A stretch of DNA of 64,000 bases, from the NCBI GenBank assembly GCA_021397835.1, contig JAJFZO010000168.1, positions 3,286,001 to 3,350,000 on the forward strand. Direction: 5' to 3'. Both the position numbers and the translations under genes were made by a program. The notes below the pieces were generated by a model, which saw only the letters and a program-made list of their open reading frames with translations, searched no databases and was not told where the DNA came from. Shown here one piece after another: positions 13,296 through 24,751 of the stretch. This stretch comes from Moringa oleifera. Its lineage: Eukaryota > Streptophyta > Magnoliopsida > Brassicales > Moringaceae. Each line of letters begins with the position of its first letter. The first letter of the stretch is position 1.

Positions 13296-15681
13296 CGTTG
13301 TATGATAGCGTAAGAACTGCTTGATGCTTCTAGAACTGTTCATAGTCTGATTATTTAATGAGAATTAGTAGAATGATATGTAGACCCATTGTTTCTTCAT
13401 TTAATTATATGTTTGAGGGAAGATTTGTTTTCCAGAAGAAACCTGTATATGCTAACATTTTCTTGCAGCTTCAGGAACTGCCTTCTGAATTTTCAACCAT
13501 TCTTTTATTTTCTTGACTTTTCATTTTCGCATTTCAAGTGACTAACATGAACACTACACAACTCATGATGCAACCAGTTTCTTGTTGAGACTAAAATTGA
13601 AGGATAGGGGATTATTTATACATATATTTATCTTTGGATACCAAGTGTTTTAATTTAATGAATGTTTAAAGAAACTCAATCTCCCTACTTTTATCTGATA
13701 CTTAGAATGAAAAGCCTGGGAGATTCCAGAACTTATTGAGACAGCTGACTTTACAGGGTATTTACTGCAAACACTGGCTCTGCCAACAAAGAGATCTTTA
13801 TGTGGAACTTATTTACTACAGAGGCTGCACATCGGTGTTGAATCTTCCACGGCTCTGTAAATTTTTCTCCCAAAAGAGTAGAAATGGTAGATCCCAGCCG
13901 AATTTTGTATGGGTGGGCTCACAAACTTCATTCTTTCTGCTGGTTATAGATAAGCCACATAAAAAGGTGCCGCTGAAATTTCATCGCCCACCGCAAGAAA
14001 ATTAGAAGTTCATTTTCTCTCTGTGGGAAAATGAAAATGAGATCCAGTATCTCCATTGCAGAGCCAGCTATTTGCAAAAAAGTCGAGAGCCCTTTTATTT
14101 CACAGCCTTTGAAGTCTATTTTCTTTTCTGGTAGGAGCCCTACCCTATTGCATCTTTTCATCGAGCATACATTAAGGCTTTCCGCACAGGAGAGAGAAGC
14201 CCCTGCTGTTTCGAGGCCATTTACAGTCTATTTTAGATAGGAACCCCAACACTCACTTGTCAACAAGCACAAATAAACCATGCCCTAGGAGCAGGCCCAT
14301 CGAAAAGGGTTTGACATGAGAGAAAAGTAGAAAGAGTTGATCATCAAGCACACATAACTAAGGAAACCTCCAAGCATGGCCCAGGAAGAGATTTTTTGCC
14401 TTGGCGATCATCATAAATGTTGCCCAGAAATAAAGCTCGCTGCATCACATTCCATTAAATTAAATCATCTCTTAAAACCCATTGTTTTCAAACCCTAGTT
14501 CCACACAGCTTGTTGCAGTGCTTCAGTGCATTCTCTACATCTTTACTGGAATTTGATAAAACAACAATACAGTCGTAATGCTATCTTGCAGTAAAAGTGA
14601 TGTCCGAAGAAATACTTTTTGAGCTTTAACAAAGACTACATTGCTCAATGTAACTTCAGAAGTATACATAACATAGGCATAACATGTTCATTACCTACAA
14701 TATTCACATAGAGAGATTAAAGATAAAAGTAAACCACTACAAACTCAAAGCTCTTACAACATAAATCTAGTCGCAGGTGTGCACTCTTACAAGCATATGC
14801 CTCAGATTAAAACAGCCAGCAGATGCATTCAGTTCAGATCTTCAAGCACAAAAGGTGAAAGCTTCCAAGTGCATTGTCAACTGGGAAAGCAGGTGTTTTA
14901 GGTGGCAGCCCAGAGCAATACTCAGCTTCATGAGGGACTGCACCTATTGTAAGCTAAACAGTAAACAAAATTGTTTTCTGATTCCCTGCTTCCAAAATGT
15001 GCACATATATATAGATATATATATCCTTTTTCTTCCCTTGGACAGTCAAGCCTTCCCTGAAAAACCATCATAAGTTGGATCATTAATCAGTACAAGAATA
15101 AAGAATGAAGATAGCCATAGGAAGAACATGCCTGGAGCATAGTGAAGAAATGGAAAGTCAGACAAGCTAGTTAGTTATACAGGAACCCCAATCTATAACT
15201 AGCTAACATGTATTCCTACAAGGATTTATCAAAGGCAACCTTTAGCTTAAGATTTAGTACAAATAGATAATGCAGCAACATATTTCATACTTAACATGAA
15301 ATCCAACTCAGATTGAAGGAGGTTTCCCCATCATCACGAGTCAATCAAATGTTATCTGATTAGAATAATGAGCTTCAACTTTTATTTCATAGAAGGCATG
15401 GATCACAGAGACAGCAAAAGCATATCCAAAAACCCCGGTTACCTCACCAGAAGATAGTATAATCTGTTAGTTTTTGAATACTTCAACAATCATTACATTA
15501 AGCAATCAAACTGAAATATTTATCATGTATTGACCCCTACTAACATAACCTAACATACATAAACTATGCAGCTCCCACCAAAACTTTTTTAAACAATATG
15601 AAAAGGCAGCAATGAACCATTCTGTGAATGCAATTTCCCAAACAGATAATGACTTTTCAAATTTACCTCTTCTAATACTCA
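13293..15681. other. Gene-free region, including the 3' flank of the F-box gene
   Basis: The right part (from about 14700) is presumably 3' untranslated or flanking sequence of the F-box gene, which is transcribed leftwards and stops at 15682. Around 13900-14300 the base composition is somewhat richer in G+C, but only short frames of under 100 codons occur and none resembles a known protein. No repeat or RNA gene was recognised. Confidence 0.35.
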
Positions 15682-16890
15682 TTAAAATGAGTTCATCTCC
15701 AGACAGTATGTCCTCCTCTTGATGAGCATTTTTGCAGCAGTCCCATAAGGCTCCTCAAAGGCAGTTGAGACCCAAGATCCATCAGAGACCTCCTTCTTCG
15801 CGGTAGATTGCTCACTGGGCCGGATGGCAACCAAAGTTGCACCCTTCAACACAACCCCATTGGGCAACTCCAAGTGGGGCGCATACCAGAGCCTCATATT
15901 CAGTGCTGGCACAAGCGTCCTCTTTGAGGCAGAAGAAGCAGACAATGGCTTCACTCTTAACTCCTCAAGCTGATCCCTATTCATGCACAACACTCCTTGC
16001 CCATCAGCATCGGTCAGAACCAAACTGTCAAGCGTCTTATGCTCCGCAATTATAGGCTGCAGCAAGTAATGTCGCGCAGATGCAGCAATTAGTGAACTTA
16101 TGGTCCAAACAACCCTCAATTTCAAGCCCCCGTTGGTGTAGAAGGACTCGGGTATGCTACCATTATCATCACCACCGTTGTTCGCGCAACATCCATCAGC
16201 TCCATTCTCTAAAGCATGCAAATTCTTCAGAGGCCCGTTGTTAATCACAGAGGCGGCACCAAGAATTACACAGTTATCGAGAGTAGACCCAAAATCAGCC
16301 CTCCATTTCAACAGGACTCCATCGTCAATACCCAATTCGCCGCTGGGTAGCTCAATCCTTAGGAAGCGAATCTCGTTGAAATTCTTCAGAACCTGGGTGG
16401 GAGAGTGATGGGTGACCCCGCCCTGGTCAATTTCGCCGTCGTCCTCGCTCCCAACGGACAAAGAAGAAGAGCCAGAAGCCGTAGAGTTGTATGATCCAGA
16501 GGGATTGGTGAGCGATGATCGCTTGGGACCTAGGAACTGGCTGAGGGCCTGAAGGGGCTTGACAATACCACCGAAGACAAAGCGGAAGATGTTGGCAAAG
16601 GGGCCAGCAGAGCGAGACTTGTCGGAGGAGGAAGAAGAGGAGGACGAAGGCGAGGAATCATCATCGGAGATAACGCAGTCTACGCGGACAACGACGTTCT
16701 CGACCTGAGGGACCAACGAGTGAAACCTTCGCGAAACGACGCAGCAGCGGCCTAAGGCCTTGACGTCACCGATCTTGTTAAAGACCAAGAGGAGGAGGGG
16801 GTCGGGGAGTCGGTCGAAGAGGTCGATGTCGAGGGTTGGGGGTTCTGGATGGATCCTAGAGGTTGGATCTGGGCGAGGAGAACTGGACAT
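15682..16890 (-). CDS. F-box protein of the At4g18380/At1g30200 type
   Basis: A single-exon gene for 402 aa. The N-terminal F-box, about residues 22-70, reads DLFDRLPDPLLLLVFNKIGD and continues through the ALGRCCVVSRRF part to VVRVD. The F-box is the Skp1-binding module, so the protein is expected to bring substrates to an SCF ubiquitin ligase. An acidic Ser-rich linker (about 75-90) follows. The remaining 300 residues have no repeat type that I can name and end in a basic-aromatic tail (IKRRTYCLEMNSF). Start ATG is at 16890 and stop TAA at 15682. The substrate is unknown. The assignment to this small plant family rests on the F-box followed by the long C-terminal domain and on the position next to TCP2, as in Arabidopsis. 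The upstream 400 bases are CT-rich on the coding strand. Confidence 0.9.
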   Translation of the reverse strand: MSSSPRPDPTSRIHPEPPTLDIDLFDRLPDPLLLLVFNKIGDVKALGRCCVVSRRFHSLVPQVENVVVRVDCVISDDDSSPSSSSSSSSDKSRSAGPFANIFRFVFGGIVKPLQALSQFLGPKRSSLTNPSGSYNSTASGSSSLSVGSEDDGEIDQGGVTHHSPTQVLKNFNEIRFLRIELPSGELGIDDGVLLKWRADFGSTLDNCVILGAASVINNGPLKNLHALENGADGCCANNGGDDNGSIPESFYTNGGLKLRVVWTISSLIAASARHYLLQPIIAEHKTLDSLVLTDADGQGVLCMNRDQLEELRVKPLSASSASKRTLVPALNMRLWYAPHLELPNGVVLKGATLVAIRPSEQSTAKKEVSDGSWVSTAFEEPYGTAAKMLIKRRTYCLEMNSF

Positions 16891-17380
16891 TTTCTCTTCT
16901 GTTTTTTGGTCTGTTCTCGATAAACAGAGAGCCAGAACGAGGTTTAGGTATCTGGGTATGCAAGGATTAAACTCTATGGGCCAGTGAAGTGAGGATTAGA
17001 TCAAGATTTTAGCGAGAGTTGATTGTGAAGAGGGTAAGGGTTTGGTGCAGATCTGAGGAGAAATAAAGCATCGTTTTATGACAGAGACTGAGAGGCAGAA
17101 GCGCAGAGAGAGAGAGAGAGAGAGGAATCTAATCCTTATAGAGAGAAATAGCAGAGAGAGAAAGAAAGAAAGGCGATTGTTGTTGAGAATGGTGGGATGA
17201 GACAGATCCACGGGCTTTGTCCTTACAAAGAGAGAAAGAGAGAGGTGGGGCGAGGATATCATGCGCGTAGAGCAAACAGGAGCGTGTTCGCTATTGTGTG
17301 TTAGAGAAAGATAGATTGAAAATGAAAGAGAAGTGGGAGAACAGAGTTGGAGATAAAAAGTAGGTGCTCTCTCAAATCTT
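16891..17380 (-). promoter_or_regulatory. CT-rich 5' leader and probable promoter of the F-box gene
   Basis: Read on the minus strand, this stretch is dominated by CT and CTTT runs, including (CT)10 at 17105-17124. Pyrimidine-rich DNA around the start site is common in plant core promoters and leaders. No convincing TATA box was placed, and the transcription start is not determined. Beyond about 17380 the DNA becomes A+T-rich and looks intergenic. Confidence 0.4.
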
Positions 17381-18589
17381 ACTGCCTTTTAAAAAACCAA
17401 AAAAATAAAACAGAAAATTTTCTTAAATATTTTTATTTTATTCCATTAGTTTTCTTGTCAACCTTATGCTTTTCCTAACCAAATCGTCATCTTAACCCTC
17501 TTAGAAAAAAGAATAAATTATTTCCCCTCTTAAATTACGGTTAATTAAGGTTACACCCACCGAAACATAAATAAGAAAGTAACACCAAATCTCCGCACTC
17601 GCACAAACTATTTACGATTCAGGGAGCCTCTTCAAAAATAATTACCAATCAGTGTGGGGTCTTTGTCAATAAGAGTAAAGTGTGTTTGTTCCCATGTCAA
17701 TTATTGATTAACAATAGAGTTTCCACTGTTATTATAATATCATTATTATCATGTTATTTAAATATTCATAATTGAAAAATTAGAAATTATATTTAATCAC
17801 TGTTTTCTTACAATAAAGACTGATTTATAATTATTTTCGAAAAATTTCATAATTATGAAATTATTTTATTTAATAATTAGATATGTTAAGTGGGCAATAT
17901 TTCATGTTGGTGGGGTTGGGTGCTTTCTATGACAAATTGGTTTGGGCTTTCCTTTATTGTAAAATTGGGTTTGGGTTAGCAGGTTACCCAAGCAAACCAA
18001 TCCCTTTTAGCCCAACAACACTCACTCTCCGAACCCAATTACTAAACTCTAATTATTTAGTTTAAATTAAATTTATTCAATAATTTACCAAAACCAAAAA
18101 AATACACTTAACATCTTGGGTTAAAATTAATTTAAAATTTAAAATTTAGCTACGTAATTTGAGAAATCAACATAATTGAAAGATGAAATGGACTTAACCG
18201 AGAGAGAAAGAGGAATGCAATCCAAACGGAAACTACTACGACGTAAATCCTTTTCTCTCCCCGTAATTGTATCATATTTATTGCAAATTTTAATGCGATA
18301 CAACACTTAGTTGTTAAAAAATTATATAAAATGTTATATTAATGTAAATCCATATATTTTATTGTTTTAGTAAAATGACAGTCCATGGCATTAATGAAAT
18401 TAACTAGGCATCATTGTGTCATATAATTAAATTAATTGGGATTATCATGAAATCTTTTCTTATCATTATATTGTAATATTTTACCATTATTCATATTATT
18501 GTCACCAACACCATTTGTCCCCTTTATCACCGACATCATAAAAGCATGCATCGTTATTATAATATTTATTTATTTTTTATTATTATAAT
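17381..18589. other. A+T-rich intergenic DNA
   Basis: No gene, RNA or clear repeat was recognised. A small frame at 17883-18065 is not supported by any domain or by composition. Confidence 0.4.
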
Positions 18590-19095
18590 ATAAAATAAAG
18601 TTTATATAAATTAATTTTTAATAGTAATTTTATATTATTTATTAAATTTTTATATTTAAAAATAATAATTTAAATTTATTAATTTATTTTAAATTAAAAT
18701 TTTAACTTAAATGATTGTGAAAATTTAAATATATTTAAAATATCTTAAAAATATTTTAAATAAATTATTTTTAATACTTTGAGTTTATTTTTTAAATTTA
18801 AATAATTTTTTATTTGAGACATATCTTTTTAAAATTTTAATAATATAAATTTTAAAAATATACATTTTCAGTGTTTTGAAAATTTTAAAATTTTTTGTGA
18901 TGGTTTTATATTTTTAAAAAAATTTTAAATCAAAATTTATTGTATATAATTTTTAATTTAAATATTTTTAATTATTAAAAATTTGTAATGATATTTATTG
19001 TGATACAAATTAATAAATTAAAATTTAATTTATTATTTTTAAATATAAGTGATTGATTAATAGCCTTACGTGAATTTTAAAGATTTTATATAATT
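18590..19095. mobile_element. A+T-rich foldback (MITE-like) element, copy A
   Basis: The left arm, from about 18590, and the right arm, ending near 19095, are roughly inverted copies of each other over about 100-150 bases. The right arm read in reverse begins taaaattatataaaat, and the left arm begins aataaagtttatataaat. The same arm sequence recurs at 22020-22465 and 23890-24415. No transposase is present, so it would be non-autonomous. Target duplications were not resolved in this A+T-rich context. Confidence 0.5.
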
Positions 19096-19289
19096 TTACT
19101 TTTTGCATGTTGTTTTAAATATTATTTTAATTTATTTTATAATAAGATATAAAATAATAATAAAATTGTTACCTCTAAAAAAGGAACAAAGATTTTTACT
19201 TCCTTCTTCAATTACTATTACTTATATAACTTACAAAATATTTTTAAGGATAAGCATAAAAAAATGTTTAAAAAATTGTCATTTTTAAT

Positions 19290-19700
19290 TTAAATTATCA
19301 AATATTAATTAATTTAATTATATATTTAATAATTTATTTTGATTTAATTTAAATATTAATTGTTATTAAACTGTTTTAAAAAAATGAATCAAATAAATTC
19401 TACATATATTTAGAATCTATATCTCTTAAAATTTAAATAATTTTTGATTCATTACCTATTTATTATGAGTTTTAAAATTGTTAATAATATAAAAAATCAA
19501 TATTTTAAAATTTTTAATTTTTTTGTAATAATAGTTTTAACATTTCCTTACATTTGTAAATAATATAAATCAAAATCTTTTGAATAAAATTCTCAATTCA
19601 AATATTTTAAACTTTTAATAAATTATAAATTAAATCAATTAAAATATTAAAATACAATTAAATCAATTGATGTTTCAATTAAGATTCAAATTAAAAAGTA
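19290..19700. repeat. Partial, decayed relative of the foldback family
   Basis: The stretch contains the internal motif of the family, a 'gaatctatatctcttaaa' core followed by aaatttaaataatttttga. It matches the corresponding places in copies A and C, but the arms are poorly preserved. Confidence 0.35.
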
Positions 19701-20690
19701 AAAAAAGAATTTTTCCATATTTACCCAATTTATAATCTCTTATTATTAATTTTGTGTTAATATGGATCAAGGGTTTCCTGTCGGTCCACAAGTAGACATT
19801 ATCTGAAGCCTTTCATTAAACTGCCAAATTAATTATGCATACATACACCTAAAAGATGCACAAAAATAATTTTGATTACACATAACTCAACAATTATTTT
19901 AATTTTTCCAACGAATCCCATTTAAAATAAAGAAATAAACATAATCCGATAATTGCAAATTTTATTTATCTCACGCGACCACCAGTTATTTGATCCATAA
20001 TATCAATTTTAATTTTTTTTGATACATATAATATATGATCGTGGGATTAGGTATTCATTTGGCATATATATATTCATAGTTCGACCTGTGATTAGTATTT
20101 TAACTTACCATCGAGGAGTCCCGTTCAACATATATATCTTAATGAATAATTTCATTAATAATACATTAATATTTAATTTGATGGATTAAAATTAAATTTT
20201 ATGATCTAAATTATATTACATTTTTATAAAAATAATGATATGCAATAATTTGATAAAATAAATGATTAAATTATTTATTTATTTGTTTTATCATTAACAT
20301 AATAATTATAAATATATTTATTTATTGATTAAAAAATTCAGTATGGATCAGATAAAGAAGATATGCTAATCTTGATTAAGTGAGATAAAAATCAGTTAAT
20401 CTCAAAATATAGCTGGGTATGCCGAATATAAAATGATTAAAAATATTGACAAAAAATTCTTGTTAGAATAATATATATATGAATAGCAATTGGAAAAAGA
20501 ATAAGATTCAATTATGCCAGCACCAAACGCGACAATTAAATGCTTTAATTAAAGTCACTTGCTTAATATATGATTAGCTGTACTAATTAATACGCGATGA
20601 TGGAGTATTAATTAAGAATCTGGGATTAATGTACGCATTGTAGGGCAGATCACATGCACAAATATAAGAATAAAAATTAATAATGCATGT
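19701..20690. other. A+T-rich intergenic DNA
   Basis: No gene or RNA was recognised. Short palindromic A/T runs are frequent, as expected at this composition. Confidence 0.4.
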
Positions 20691-20694
20691 GCAG

Positions 20695-20900
20695 TTATTT
20701 GCAATTAGGGTTTAGATCTGAGAAAGGCAGAGCTGATCGAATCAATTAGAAAAAGAGGCACACGTTGTGGCATGTGTGCATGTTGAGGAGAGTTCTCCGT
20801 AAGAACCCTAAAGCCAAGGACGGAATACCGTGACGTCCGTACAAACGTGAGATTTACTTGCAGGCATGCATGCATGCATGCACACGGCCATGTTCATGTT
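20695..20900. promoter_or_regulatory. G+C-richer island with ACGT cores and a CATGCA array
   Basis: In a region that is otherwise very A+T-rich, about 200 bases contain three ACGT cores: cacgttg at 20761, tgacgtcc at 20831 and aacgtgag near 20844. An uninterrupted alternating GCAT run at 20864-20882 contains overlapping RY motifs (CATGCA). ACGT boxes bind bZIP factors and RY motifs bind B3 factors of the ABI3/FUS3/LEC2 group, and their pairing is typical of seed promoters. No coding region follows on either side, so this may be an orphan promoter, an enhancer or chance. Confidence 0.25.
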
Positions 20901-22019
20901 GAAAAATAATAATTTGGATCACATGGTGATAACTATAATTTTTTTACGGCGCTGTTAATTAATGATATTAAATAATTAGGTTTGGCTGAAGAAAATAAAT
21001 AAGAAAAAAATAAAAATAAATCTGGGTTTTTTTTTTCATAAGATCAAAATAACAGTTCTTCATTATTAAAAGTTTTATTCATTATTTTCAATGGTCGGGT
21101 GATTTTTAATTTTTTATTTAAAAATAAAAGAAAATAAGATCTTTGGAAGGTGATAATTCGATTACTCATTGTAAAATTTGATTATAATCAATAATCAAAC
21201 AAGTGTTGATTAACAAAATTGATCAAATTTTTTGTGTACATAATGGTGAAATTAATTAAACTTAAAAATAAGAGACTTTATAAATTTCATTCCATTGCCA
21301 TTTTAAATTTATTTATTTTTATTTTAATCATTAAAAAATATCTTGATCGTTTAACGTTATTTTATTATTTTACTATTATCATTATAACCTTCAAAATCAC
21401 TTTTTACGTGTTTTCATCTCAACACCCTCGCTATATTTTCAAGTGACATCGAAAACTTTAGATCGATCTCTCGCAAAAGCTCGGAGAATGTGGATTAGAT
21501 TTACTTCTGATTCGACACTCATTTAATCTTGAGGAGCACGCGAAGTTAGTTTAATTGGCAGCTTTAGTTCTATAATGTTTGAATAAGAGGCTAAGAAAAA
21601 CACAAATGTGATAAGGTACTGTCTTATCTTCAATGATCACAAACAAACATAAGTAATGGCATATTGATTTCTAAATTTTAGCTTAAAGCACTCTATGTCT
21701 TAATTAATTAATTAAATTCAGGTGTTCATTTCAATCAACGAAAAGCACCAATTAATTTTCATAAATAAGTTTGTCAATCATTTTCATTATGATAATCAAT
21801 CTCTATCGGTTTTTGCTTTCATTTCAAGTTTAAAAAGGAAAATAATGATATTATCTTTTATCTTCTAGGACTTGTTTACTTAAATTCAAATGCCTTTTAA
21901 TTTATCAGATCAAAATTGTTTTCATTCTAATTTAATTTTTTAACATAAAAAGCTTGTCTAACAACTCTTAATTATATTTTTTAGAGAATATTGTCTGATT
22001 TGATTAAGTACATTTCATA
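20901..22019. other. A+T-rich intergenic DNA
   Basis: Nothing recognisable. The small frame at 21219-21446 is Ile/Lys/Phe-rich, low-complexity and not credible as a gene. Confidence 0.4.
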
Positions 22020-22465
22020 AAATTATGATGTTTACTTTATATTATTAATCAAATTTTTATATTTAAAAAATAATAAAATTTTATCTTATTAATTCAAATT
22101 AAATTAAATATTATAACTCTTTTAAAAAAATATTTAAATTGAAGATATTACATAAATATCAAATTATTATCATAAAAAATTTTAAAATTTTTTAGCATTA
22201 AAAAAATAATTTTAAATTTATATTATCAAAAATTAAAAAATTTAAAATATAAAATTTTAAAAATGTGTCCAAAATAATGTAAAAAATTCATTTGAATCAT
22301 TTTAAAAACTTTAATAATAAAAATATTTTTAATTTTTTATAATCATTCAAATTAAGATCCAATTTAAATTAAATTGATAAATCAAAATTTAATTTATTAT
22401 TTTTAAATTTAAAAATTTAGTCGATAATATGAGATAAATATCAAAGTTTTATATAATCTTTACTC
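22020..22465. mobile_element. A+T-rich foldback (MITE-like) element, copy B
   Basis: Its right half, read in reverse complement, aligns along about 200 bases with the left half of copy C at 23890. Shared blocks include atgattcaaatgaatt and aaaaattaaaaatattttta. The left arm is a rough inverted copy of the right arm. It is therefore the same family in the opposite orientation. Confidence 0.5.
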
Positions 22466-23889
22466 TTAAAAAAAACTCTTTCAGCTCAAGAATTCCGCGT
22501 TTTAATAATTTCATTATTTTAATTTTTTTCTAAATTATTTTAGATTGTAGTACTTTTATTTATTTTAATGAGAAAAATATTCTTATATTAACAAAATACA
22601 AAATTAGGTTGACAATATAACAAAACTCTTCCTTTTTTTTTAGTAGGTTTAGAAGAAAATGTGAGAATATTCTCATAACTTGATTATAACATAGTTCGCG
22701 CATACAATAATATATTAATAAAAGTAAAACGTTAATTAATATACACGATACTTAAAAAATCATTTCAATTAAGAATCAGTATAAATATTTAATATGTAAA
22801 AACAAAATAAATCTTTGATAAACAAATTTATGAAATACAATTTAAATATTTTCTTATTAAAGTTATTATAGATCGAAATCAATTAACATTCAAATTATCA
22901 TATTAAACTTTTGAAATGAACATATCGAAGAGTATTTCATGAATTTATCTCGTCAACTAAAACTTTAGAACTCATTACAATAATTATAGCCATAAATAAG
23001 GCGATAACAACTTAGAAAAAAGCTCCTTTATACGAGAGATAAGCGTAATTTATTGATCTGAGTATTGTACTGAATTTTTTAACAAAGAGTTATAATATTA
23101 TTTTAATAATTTATAATATTAATAAAAAATATGTAATTAAATTTATTATTATCATATATTATAATTTTATTAAAAATTTAACACAACTCAAATCAATAAA
23201 AAATCTTAATTTTTATATAAAAAAATATGAATTTAATTGAAAGAGTAAAAGAGAAATAAATGAGGCCAACAAGAGGGAGACAAAGCGTGCCTTTCAAGTG
23301 CCCCACATGATGTACCCTTCCCTACTTGTGGCCTCTTGCAATTAGAGAACTATGAATTTCAAATGGGCAAAGGGATCGAATTTAATTGAGAACAAAAGCT
23401 GTTGGAGCATTAAAAGGATGTAATTAATAAAGGCCAATTATGAGTTGTGTTAGCCTCTCATTTTACCAATTACAATGAGTACCCATTGCCCCATACTTGC
23501 TATTAAATTGACTTATAACTACACAATTGTGTAGTGTCCTTCCCCTTGGAATGTATGAATAGTGACCTTACCTCTTTTTTCTAAGTACATAATGACCTTA
23601 ATATTTTTCTCAAGTAGATAATGACTTCTAAATTTGGACCATCAAATTTGAAAGTCGTTTATGATAATAGTATAAACACTTGTTCATGAAATTAAAAAAA
23701 AATGATGAATAGTCATGATCAAATAATCATGAATCGAATCTAATATTTTGTTGCAATATCACGTAGAGTATAAATTCGTTACCAAAACATAATACAAGGT
23801 TACTAATAATAATTAAAATAAATGTTATTTTTTATATTTTTCACAAAATTTTCATTGATGATTTTAAATATTAAGGATATAGGTTACAT
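22466..23889. other. Intergenic DNA, nothing recognised
   Basis: Composition is less extreme at 23270-23560, but no frame or RNA stands out there. A short imperfect repeat of about 34 bases (ataatgacctt / agataatgactt) occurs at 23560-23630. Confidence 0.35.
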
Positions 23890-24415
23890 AAAACTTTAAT
23901 TTTTATTTTATATTACTAATTAAACTTTCATGTTTAAAAAATAATAATTAAACTTTAATTTATCAATTTGATTTAAATTAGACTTTAACTCAAATGACTA
24001 TGAAAAATTAAAAATATTTTTATTAAAATATCTAAAAATGATTCAAATGAATTCTTTATTCTATTTTGGATCTATCTCTTAAATTTAAATAATTTTGATA
24101 AAAGATTTTTTTTGTGAATTTTTTTAAAATTTTATCAGTGTAAATTTATATATATATTTTTAGTAATTAAAAAATTTTAAAATTTTTTGTGATGGTACTT
24201 AAATATTCATTTACATCTGCAATAAATTTTAAGTTAAAATTTCTTTTACAAAATATCTAATTTTAATATTTTTAATTTTTAAATTTTTTGACAAAATTTA
24301 ATTTACTCTAAATTGATAAATTAATATTCAATTTATCACTTTTAAAATATTAGAGTTTATTAATAAATTAAAATAAATATTAGAGTCTTATAATAATTTT
24401 ACCTAAATATTAACG
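23890..24415. mobile_element. A+T-rich foldback (MITE-like) element, copy C
   Basis: The best preserved copy for internal sequence. It begins acataaaactttaattttt and ends near ttataataattttacct, with arms inverted relative to each other. The interior includes ggatctatctcttaaattt and the 'ttttgtgatggt' block shared with copy A. No coding capacity is present. Confidence 0.5.
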
Positions 24416-24681
24416 AGTACTTAGCTGTGGCATTCGGATTGAAAGAGTTAAACTTGATTGATTACTTATTGGTGGGATGAGACTTTTCATACCAAATTGT
24501 TTGATTAGTTTGGTTGTTTGGTCTGATATATCAAACAAAATCTTTTCAAAGTTCTTTCAATGTTTTGTAAGCCAAAAACATCAAGATTGTGTAGTACTGT
24601 CTCTACATTCTTAAAATCAACAAATATGACTCAATGGTGGATCTCCAGCCACTAACTAAACATACCCTTTTTCTATCACAC

Positions 24682-24714
24682 AAATAAATAAATAAATAAA
24701 TAAATAAATAAATA
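24682..24714. repeat. Microsatellite (AAAT)n
   Basis: About eight AAAT units in a row, followed closely by a tRNA-like sequence at 24728. Confidence 0.9.
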
Positions 24715-24727
24715 TATAAAATCAAAA

Positions 24728-24751
24728 GATTGTAGTTCAATTGGTAGAGCA
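24728..24751 (+). other. tRNA 5'-half-like sequence (A-box), not a complete tRNA
   Basis: The bases gattgtagttcaattggt followed by agagca match the acceptor-to-D-arm part of plastid-type tRNA-Asp as I recall it, with one missing base. They contain a good A-box. No anticodon arm, T arm or B-box (GGTTCGA) follows within 80 bases, so this is not a functional tRNA gene. It may be a fragment of transferred plastid DNA or the head of a decayed tRNA-derived SINE. Confidence 0.3.

Noticed and set aside
13736..14240. Possible small genes in slightly G+C-richer DNA
   Set aside because: Frames on both strands are short, have no domain and lack consistent splice sites; a small RNA hairpin was looked for and not found.
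20811..20833. Possible miR169-like sequence (agccaagga)
   Set aside because: Only nine bases match and no complementary star arm lies nearby.
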